Origin: Branchiostoma floridae
Taxonomy: Eukaryota; Chordata; Leptocardii; Amphioxiformes; Branchiostomatidae
DNA: 64,000 nucleotides
Direction: 5' to 3'
Assembly (NCBI RefSeq): GCF_000003815.2
Contig: NC_049982.1
Coordinates: forward strand, 4,387,423 to 4,451,422
Shown here: piece by piece, positions 55,677 to 64,000 of the stretch
Numbering within the stretch: the stretch's first letter is position 1
Layout: each line of letters begins with the position of its first letter
Notes under the pieces: model-generated
What the model was told of the DNA's origin: nothing
Databases searched by the model: none
The model's input: the letters and a program-made list of their open reading frames with translations, nothing else
Program-made: the position numbers and the translations under genes

Positions 55677-56689
55677 ACATCACGAAAACAGAAACTGGAC
55701 AGTCGTTATTTTTCTGAATGCCAAAAGTTCCGTGTTGGAAGCCTTAAGAACCAAACGTATTAATGACTGCTCTGTTAAGCTTCACTGCAATATTTCTATT
55801 GTTTATAACATGTCAACTTATATATCTGGATGTCTCGATTCGACGATTTGGTAGATATTTCAACCATTGACTTTCAAAACGTAAAAGAAAACGTTATTGC
55901 TTATATGAAGTGACAAAACAATATCATAATGTATGTAGGGATCTTGTATATGTATTGAAGCAATGGAAGAATTCGAATATAAAGAGGATACTGGTAGGGT
56001 GAAGCAGTCAGAATTGTCAGAATTGCCCTGAGGAAGGTGACAGACTGTCACCGAAACGTTGTTGCGAATAAAGCCATGGTTTAATATGTAAAAAGATTCT
56101 CTTTATTCAGTGACCTACAAACCTATTGAAACCATTCACGGATGTACTAATTAAAAGTGATGTCAAGTTCTAAAAGTCCACAGCTGCATCGACATTTCTC
56201 TGTTGTCCAGCTGCTAACACAAAAACTCTGCTGCGCATGGTCATATAAGAGCGAACAAGTACATGTAGTAGTCTACCAGACTCATGCCTGCCCGAATATT
56301 AATATGGGACTAAACGTCTAGTTGGAGATAATTGGCCTAGGAGTGAACTGGCCGGCCGGCAGATAGCTGTATCAATTACAACAAGAAAATTAAACTTCCT
56401 TTGCAGATAGACTGCAAAAGACTGACTGAAATCCCATAGAAATTTATTTGCCCCTATTTGGCCAACTTTTTTTCCATCCAGCTGACACGTCTGCTTGGAG
56501 ACTAAACATGTAGTACAGAACACCAAAGCTTAACTGCAACTCAGATTGATGATTAGCATCAGAAGTTCATGGAGACATAGACCGACTGTGCATCTGACAG
56601 CCAAGTTCTTCTCGCATCATCTGCAAATATGTCTAATTAAGCACAAAAACGTAAGATTTAAGAGAAACGACTGCTACGTGTTTCTCTAA
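55677..56689. other. Duplicated spacer 3' of the collagen-like relic
   Basis: Collinear with the intact gene's 3' flank: the hammerhead-like stem (56018-56065) and aaaaagattctctttattcag are shared. At about 56320-56510 copy C has extra sequence absent from B, ending cgtctgcttggagacta, which resembles one end of the MITE family at 37081. Confidence 0.6.
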
Positions 56690-57045
56690 TGCGATAAGAT
56701 CTTATGAAAATCTTATGAAAATCACACGAATCACTATGCGAAAACGTACGAACCTTATGTGACACACACGAACCTTATGTGATTTGCACGAACCTTATGC
56801 GAAACCGGTCAACCGTCGCCAGGTCACGTGATATCACGTCATTCTCATAAGGTTCGTGCAAATCACATATTTAAGTTCGTCCGTTTTCGCATAATGATTC
56901 GTGTGATTTTCATAATATTCGTGCGTTTTCGCATAGTGATTCGTGTGATTTTCATAAGGTTCGTGCGTTTTCGCATAGTGATTCGTGCGTATCAAATAAC
57001 ATTCGTACGAATCTCATAGGGTTCGTGCAAATGCTTAGGCACCCC
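56690..57045. repeat. Insert of tandem and inverted gtgattcgtg / cataaggttcgtg words
   Basis: Absent from the equivalent place in copy B (42985-43000). About 46-bp units combine attcgtgtgattttcataa and gttcgtgcgttttcgcatag; left-half units are inverted relative to right-half units around aaaccggtcaac. Palindromic overall; possibly a foldback element. No terminal duplication confirmed. Confidence 0.8.
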
Positions 57046-57362
57046 TGCAATTATAATAGCACGGTCTGCTGCTAGAAGCTTTTAGCGATGTTTATGCATA
57101 TACTAAGTAAGTGGTTATGAATTTTTAACACATCCGTTCGGATATTTTGGTTGAAGCTTGTGTTTAAAAGAGCGAAACAGCGGCACTGCGATTATGATGA
57201 AAGGCCGGTGCCAGTCCTCTACTGTATGAAAAGGTGTACATGTACCAACAGTAAATCATCTGCACTTTAGGTGCTTGTTTTACTAAAATGACTCATCAGC
57301 TAATTATAAGTCAAATCTGGCTCAAGTCCAATTTGGCTATTCTGTTTGAAATACTTGTAGTG

Positions 57363-57420
57363 TGATTGGGTACCTTGCAAACTGGCAGAGGACATATCTC
57401 TGTGTGGGGAACATTAAGTG
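57363..57420 (+). pseudogene. PEX16: Relic of the terminal PEX16 exon, copy C
   Basis: gattgggtaccttgcaaact, ggcagaggacatatctc, tggggaacattaag: the same truncated exon as 43283-43340 with the same internal deletion, so the damage predates the B/C split. Confidence 0.85.
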
Positions 57421-57784
57421 GTCGTGGATGTTGTATCTTGTAGGTTTTCAAACAGATTCAGTCGTAGACACTCGGGCGCTGCTATATATAAACGTCTAAT
57501 CTGAGGTATGGTTAGTAGTGTACAGAAGTTGACGGTGGCGTGTGCTCAGTGCTCGTGCAAAGAGGAAGAGAGAGTCCGGTGTTCTCTTACTTTAAATCTG
57601 GAGCCACTTAGTATTTAGATGTTGCCCCTTTAACATACTAGTCAGACTAGTATATTAAGTGTAGATGTGACAGTTCCCAAGCTATATAGGACCCCGCTAA
57701 CTTTTTTGGTGTTAACGTGTTTGAATTAAGAATTACTGTGACAGTCATATATCCATACATCCCTCTACCATTAGTTTTCTTTAA

Positions 57785-58015
57785 CTTTCACTCACACACC
57801 CATTCACTCGCTCATTCACTGCCACACACATTCACTCACTCATTCACTGCCACACATTCACTCACTCACACACTCACTCACTCATACACTCACTTACACA
57901 TTCACTCACTAACTCACACACATTCACTCACCCCCCCCCCCCCACACACACATTCACTCACATGCTAGTTCACTCACTCATTAACTTACTCTCACACACT
58001 CTCACTCAATGTACT
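57785..58015. repeat. CACT/CACA microsatellite, copy C
   Basis: Includes a C13-type run (about 57931-57943) and ends in gtactatcctataatacagc as in copy A. Confidence 0.85.
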
Positions 58016-59827
58016 ATCCTATAATACAGCTTGAGTTAAATGAGTATCAACCAAATATAACAAAGACAAGGCTGTTACTTGGGAAGGGAGATTTTATTTT
58101 GACAACATGATTGTCCGTAGGTACTTTTTTCTGTATACATTTAACAGGTTATACACACTATATTACATGCCAGGTACAGGTACAGGTGGAGTAAATTTAC
58201 AGGTACAGATCAAAGTAGACTGTAGATAACTATTGACTGTTAACATTACATATAACATGGGTTTTATACATCAGAGTGTAAAATCCTAGATCTACATGAT
58301 ATTCTGTACAGGTACAATTATTGTGCTGTCCTCTTTAATAGCTGTTTTGTGATAGACCAAAGACTAGATATAAACAATAATACAAGATCTAACAACAGTC
58401 AAAATATATTAACATTTTGCTCATTTCTCAAGTTTTCTCAATTTTTTTCTGCGTAAATTATCCAGGTTATACACATTATATTCATGTTATTTACAGGTAC
58501 AGATCAAAGTAAATATACAGGTACAGATCAAAGTAAATGTACAGGTATAGATTGAAATAAACTGCCGTTAACTAGTGACTGTTAGATGTAACATGGGTTT
58601 TATATATATAGCCTGTAAAATCAAAGTTCTACAATAGCCTGCAAAGGTATTGTAATTAATGTGCTGTCTCTTTAGTTGTTTAATGTGCCATAGGATTGTT
58701 TTACCACAGTCTATGCTGTAGTCAATTAGGATTTTACAATGGTCAATATTGACTGAAGAAGGCCATATATGGTGCCANNNNNNNNNNNNNNNNNNNNNNN
58801 NNNNNNNNNNNNNNNNNNNNNNNNNNNNNNNNNNNNNNNNNNNNNNNNNNNNNNNNNNNNNNNNNNNNNNNNNNNNNNNNNNNNNNNNNNNNNNNNNNNN
58901 NNNNNNTGAGAGTCCAGGAATCCCATGCCACAGATGTTATAGTGGGGAGACCCCTGCGCGCAAACAGACCGTAGTCTGCTTGGGGTCTCCCCTGGCATGG
59001 GCCCTGGACAGTGGGGTGGGGTGGTGGCTGTGTGAGGATGTTAACTCTATAAATTTAGTTTAAAAACCATGCCAAAAAGAATACAAATTTAAATGAGCAA
59101 GCTGAGAGTCCAGGATACCCATGTGTAGGGAGACCCCAGCCCCTAAGCAGACCGTAGTCTGCTTGGGGTCTCCCCTGGCATGGGCTCTGGACAGTAGGAA
59201 TGGGGTGGGACTGTATGTAATGAATATATTTAGGTTAAAAAACATGCCAAAAAAAAATAGAAATTTAAATAACAAGCTGAGAGTCCAGGAATCCCATGCC
59301 ACAGATGTTATGGTGGGGAGACCCCGGCCCATAAGCAGACCGAAGTCTGCTTGGGGTCTCCCCTGGCATGGGCCCTGGACAGGGTGGGCAGTAATGGATG
59401 TAGATGTAGGGTTTTGCCATTATAAAAGGATTGATAAATTTTGTGATGTTTTTGAAATGTCAAAATGCAAAGAGAAAAGAAAAACTTATAGCACACTCCC
59501 CATTCAAAAAAAGACAAATATGGGAAAATGTTATAACAACTGAATGAAATGTTAAATTTTTCAACCATATAACATTAACACCTATAACTTTCAATGTCAT
59601 AATGAGGTTATTAGTTGTTTCTTGGCCTATATAGAGAAAACTAGAAAAAGACGTACATGATTTTACTGTATGTACCTGCACATTAGGTTAAGACATCAGA
59701 AATACCAACGCAGATCTAATTTCATGTTATGTTGAATTTAAAAACACTACAGGCAAACATAAAAGTATATTTTTTCTGCTTCCCAAGCTTTTAGATTTAT
59801 TTCCCAGGTATTCCTGAAGAATTCTCT
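58016..59827. repeat. Copy C of the duplicated block, 3' portion with hairpin array
   Basis: Collinear with B 44100-45900 and nearly identical in places. Hairpin units at 58912-59009, 59108-59192 and 59285-59380. The 129-N gap replaces about 120 bp present in B, so its size fits. Confidence 0.85.
58778..58906. other. Assembly gap (129 N)
   Basis: Non-round length, apparently size-estimated; the B copy predicts the missing sequence. Confidence 0.99.
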
Positions 59828-60507
59828 TTACCACCCTTGTTGGTAGCCTGGCCCCACCCCTATCCAGGGGTAGGTAGGTGCCTTCCTCGCTGGTGTGTCT
59901 GCCGATGTTGATTTGTCTTCGGTTTCGATCGTCTTCTTGTTCCGATTAAAGAACTACAAGGGCAGAGAACAAAAATCTGTCTCAGAACTGTGTATTGTGG
60001 ATATCGAATGAATGTATATGATATCTAACAATTGTCATTTCTAAGGATGAGTTTTAACTTACTTGTCATGCAGACAAGGAGGAAACGGGACTCACCATGT
60101 GTGCTTCTACGGCACAGATTGTAGTGCCCGTTGAAATCATTGCATACTCAGCAATCTTCGGCAAGGTAGGGATGTTGGAGAAAATCTTCGTGAACACCTG
60201 GGCAGGGGGGGCCTGGGGGGCTGAAGGAGAAACATCATGTTCACTAGTTAACTACACAGCCATGTAGAATACAACTATTCAGGACACAAACACCAACAAA
60301 AAGCCCTGTAGCTGTCATGAAAAGACATACAACTTACAATGGTAGGTTAAAACAGTTAACATTACAGTTATCTTACATGCCTGACCAACATCTGTACATC
60401 AGTATTGTTAGAAGAGAAGTTAGTGATGAAACCTTACCTGCCAACATGTTAACTGGCCGCGCCCCCGTCAGGCCCCGCAAAGCGGCCCTGCCCAGGGTTC
60501 CAAACAT
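59828..60507 (-). CDS. Unrecognised small single-pass membrane protein, copy C
   Basis: Three coding exons (60507-60438, 60220-60096, 59953-59828) join in phase to 106 residues. N terminus MFGTLGRAALRGLTGARP (first residues as in A), exons 2 and 3 essentially as in B, ending YPWIGVGPGYQQGW. Splice sites are canonical and the frame is intact. The upstream flank, with a 5' exon from 61236, is much closer to A than to B, so the gene is a mosaic. Function unknown. Confidence 0.78.
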
Positions 60508-63251
60508 ATGGGTGATCCTGTTGAATAAAGAAACAATGACGTTACTCCTTGGTAAACACTTGACAAAACATGCATGAATTATAACCCATACCTCCATCGG
60601 TCTATGCCTAAATCAGCAAGATTGTTCTCTAGTGCTGGCAACAATGATGCAGTACAGATACTATGGAAAGGTTTTAATGGAACAACCAGGATATATTACG
60701 CTTGAGACGTAACGTTGAATGGTTCTAGCTAGTTCAGTCTCCATCATTCAGTCTCTCCGCCATCGAGGCGTCGCCAAAAATCACGTAACATGTTTGCTTG
60801 TGCTTTAACCATGGCATAAGTCCACAAATTTTGATCATGATCATAAAATAACCTAGCGACAAGGCTTGAAATACGATTCTTTTGCATGGTCTAACTTAAA
60901 TAACGTTTTCGCCCCCTCCCAAACTACCGTAGCAAATTATGCAGTGATTCAACCGGGTTGTCTGTCCAGTTTGTTGATGTGTTAACTGCAGTTAGTCACA
61001 AACTGGCTTCCCTGATGTTTCTATATCATTATGAACGTGTCAACAAGAAAAGACCTATTTTCTAGAATCATCATAAATTTTTAAATGTGAAACTCTTCCC
61101 TCCCAAAGCCCCGAGTGTTGAAATGCGAAGTTCATGTGAGTTTTCGCGTAAACGTTAGGCATAACTCAGATAGTTAGTGATCAAATGCCTTTGAATGGTT
61201 AGAAAATATGGTTATATGACATGTATAAAACTTACAGAAGGTGCTGTTGTTGTATACGCTTTGATACTGCAAAGGTAACGCTACGTTGACGTCCTCTCTC
61301 GGGGGCGTCCAAGTGCGGAATGATGAGGTAGTCGCCTGGATCGTTGCTAAGTGCGCCGCGGCGAGTCCATTTCATCTAGTGTGGGGATGACTATAAAATA
61401 TGGGACAAGATTTTACGACATTTCAATCATCTTGACGTTATAAAAGAGAATTTGTTGTTGAACATAATATTATGAAAATTAAAAATGACTTCCTAACTTT
61501 CCACAATAACATTTTTTTCTGAATTATGTATGGTTATAAACATTAGAATAACCTACTCGAACGAATGGTCTGTTCTAAAATTTGCATATCTGGGGATTCC
61601 CTAGCAACTGCTCGGCAACAAGTGCAAAGTGTAAACAAACGCCAAGGTGTGGGAGGGGGGCGAAATTTTATCGTGAATTTTATGTCATTTTACGACAAAT
61701 AAAATTCAAGAAAACGGAATGAAGTAAAAAGAAGACTAACAAGATGGAAGCTCTGTGATATGACACGAAGTAAAACAGCATCGTTACTTGCGTCAAGCCG
61801 TGAAACACTTGATAAATAATTGTATTTGAACTATTTCGTGTTTTTTTTCGAAAGGAGGTAAAAATGAAAGACCTTTATTACACGTTCATGAACCAACGAG
61901 CTTTGTAACGTTACAGGTCGTCTATCGTATGACTTGTGTGTAGACAATAACACACAAGGCCTAGGGAAACATACAATCAAGGAAGCTGATACAATGTACT
62001 GTGCTTCACCGGTGCATCGGCCGCGTGTACTCTAACATAGATGAGCCGACGTCTCGCTTCTTTGTATCCGTGTAGACGTGAGAACATTAGATTAAGTAAC
62101 GTCATATTCCTTTGACTATTCACATCAAAGCTATACACGTATCCGTTACATGTAGATTTTGACATATCAAAACGTTTCCTTGTTCTAGCTAAAAGCAAGG
62201 AGGTTGAAAAGACCTCCACGTTGAAAGTAAATTATTTCCCACATACAGTCTGTTATATACAGACGGAGTGGGAAGAATAACAGCATAAACTTGACATATC
62301 CTTTAATATTTTATTAGCTCTAGATCTATTACAGACCCTGAATACATTTGCGTTGCCTTCGGTAGTGTTGACGTTTTCTAACTTTTGCTCCGAGATCTCA
62401 ACTAATCTCCAAACAAATATCCGTGGTAAGGCAATCCAAAGAGTTAACCAGTAGGCCCCAACTAGTCCACCGGATGATTGTTCGATACTGTTTAGCCCTT
62501 TAAATCTGGATACTGCTTTTCCACCGATAGATCTTCTTGGAGATAACCTTCACATATCTTGACGTCTGGTCTGTACCAAAATGTGCCAAGCTGGTATACT
62601 TCATATACATGTACCTAGATGGCGTCATCCAAATCGAAGGAACAAATTATTCATTTTGTGTCAACGTTAGAGAACCAGTACAGCATTTCCTATGATGCTA
62701 CTAGGTTACTCTTTTATCACACTTGCTTTCCTGACTCCTATAACGTCAAGCACTAACCGTAACGTTACAATCTAGCGTCCGTTCAATCTACGGCATGTGT
62801 CTGGTTGAATCAATGGCCACTTCAAAGTTTCGGGAAAGACGTGCCACATTGTATGTGATCCTTGCATTTCCATGGAGCAGACTTTGATCAAAATCCACTA
62901 GATTTTATGATACTACATCTCCATTAAGATCATTTACACTGATGTGGATTATTAAGTTACGCAATCAAACGTCGAGTCATCTTTGTTGCCTCGTTAGAAT
63001 GTTTTGAGCGAGGTAGAAAGGCTTTGACTAGACTAGCTTTGACTTGACTTCAATGATGTGAACTGTAGTGCACAACAGTTTTGTGGTCGGCTGATCCCTA
63101 GCTAGTTTAAAGCTTCCCGTGTTGCTTCGAACTTTTCACGTTTTGGTAAAAACATGGACGTCATGTTACCCTTGCTTTTCATTCACAAATTCCCCTAGAG
63201 CTAACTTATCTAGTAAAAAAAACAACTAGGGTGACGTCACGCTGTCATTCT
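60508..63251. repeat. 5' flank of copy C, near-identical to copy A flank
   Basis: Collinear with A 25184-26700 and then 31986-33200, skipping the hAT composite. Small indels only. No gene beyond the 5' exon of copy C. Confidence 0.85.
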
Positions 63252-63254
63252 ATT

Positions 63255-64000
63255 TACAACTACCGCGGGATTTCCATTTCTAGCTGTCTCGGGAAACTAT
63301 TTACCTCTGTACTAAACAAAAGGCTCTCCTCTTTTCTCGAGGAAAACAAAATTCTTAAACCTAATCAAGCAGGGTTCCGAAAGAATTACAGAACGTCAGA
63401 TAACATATTTGTTCTGAAAACGTTGATTTCCAAATATACACAGTCAAGAAATCAACTATTTGCTTGCTTTGTGGATCTATCCAAGGCATTTGATTCAATT
63501 TGGCACGAGGGCCTATTATTCAAACTCATATCAAAAGGCATTTCCGGTAGATTTTTTGATATGCTAAAAAGTTTATATAGTCAATCCGCAGCGAGTGTGA
63601 AAACAAATAAAGGTTTAAGTGAAAATTTCCCTGTCAAAATAGGAGTGCGGCAAGGTTGTGTTCTAAGTCCCTCACTATTTAACCTATATATCAGTGACTT
63701 AGCAGACGAACTGAATACAGGAGATTTTGATGCGCCCTTGCTAAATACATCTGAAGTATCAAGTTTATTTTATGCCGACGACCTTGTCCTACTATCAACT
63801 AGCCAAAATGGTCTTCAAAATGCAATTGATAAACTAGGTCTCTATTGCAACAAATGGAAATTATCAGTTAACATAAATAAGACAAAAATAATCGTATTTA
63901 ACAAAAAGGGTCATATGTTCTCAAATCTCAAATTTCATATACTCCACGAAGACATAGAGATAGTTTCTTCATATTGCTATTTAGGAGTGGTGCTTACAAC
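63255..64000 (+). pseudogene. Non-LTR retrotransposon reverse transcriptase, 5'-truncated, runs off window
   Basis: An open frame of 248 codons without an internal stop encodes the RT core: YNYRGISISSCLGKLFTSVL, LKPNQAGFRKNYRTSDNIF, CFVDLSKAFDSIWH, GVRQGCVLSPSLFNLYISDL, the catalytic FYADDLVLLS, then KWKLSVNINKTKIIVF and YCYLGV. The element joins the duplicated flank at 63250-63254, where A (33195-33200) continues differently, so the insertion or its border can be read against an empty paralogue. It starts within the RT domain, so it is 5'-truncated. It could still be intact to its 3' end beyond the window. Type of LINE not assigned. Confidence 0.88.

Noticed and set aside
57717-57968. His/Ser/Thr-rich open frame
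   Set aside because: Translation of a CACT/CACA microsatellite.

Overview
The window is animal genomic DNA: spliced genes with GT-AG introns, large introns, a very high density of transposon fragments, and protein-coding genes of clear metazoan type (a choline/ethanolamine kinase, peroxin PEX16, a BTB/POZ protein, a secreted collagen-like protein). The gene content, the intron-rich compact genes and the mixture of repeats point to an invertebrate deuterostome, most likely a cephalochordate (amphioxus, Branchiostoma). That assignment is inference, not proof. Three runs of N mark assembly gaps (51166-51265, 52278-52377, 58778-58906).

Layout. 1-3500: non-coding with miniature transposons. 3510-14500 (minus): a complete choline/ethanolamine kinase gene with six visible exons, including a tandem duplication of the exon that carries the catalytic HND loop. 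14907-19708 (plus): a complete ten-exon PEX16, head-to-head with the kinase across about 400 bp, so probably a shared promoter. 19709-26040: a hammerhead-like, inverted Penelope-type insertion, microsatellites, an array of long perfect hairpins, and copy A of an unrecognised small membrane-protein gene (minus). 26701-31985: a 5.3-kb hAT-type composite transposon with an 8-bp target duplication; its empty site is preserved in a paralogous block at 62 kb. Inside it are two decayed reverse transcriptases and a 95/99-bp satellite in which each monomer carries two CCA-looped palindromes. 33600-41000: hAT, Harbinger-like and MULE-like miniature elements, a 1.04-kb tandem repeat, LINE tails and a small secreted Cys-rich coding exon. 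41352-42209 (plus): an intact single-exon secreted short-collagen gene. 43280-47200: copy B of the small gene block. 48609-51664 (minus): a BTB protein with about thirty 13-residue repeats. 55137-55676: a truncated copy of the collagen-like gene. 57360-63250: copy C of the small gene block. 63255-64000: a LINE reverse transcriptase running off the right edge.

The main structural story is segmental duplication. The block starting at the last exon of PEX16 and running through the small gene was copied twice. Copies B and C retain a crippled relic of the terminal PEX16 exon, the microsatellite, the hairpin array and the small gene, and each follows a copy of the collagen-like gene. Copy C is a mosaic: its 3' half matches B and its 5' half and upstream flank match A, suggesting gene conversion or unequal crossing-over. 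Copy A has an intron in the small gene that B and C lack. These internal paralogues also serve as natural empty sites that date several transposon insertions.

No bacterial-type operon, CRISPR array, tRNA or rRNA gene was seen. The strongest candidates for undescribed biology are the three-copy small gene family with its downstream hairpin arrays, the hammerhead-like inverted elements, and the CCA-palindrome satellite inside the hAT composite.
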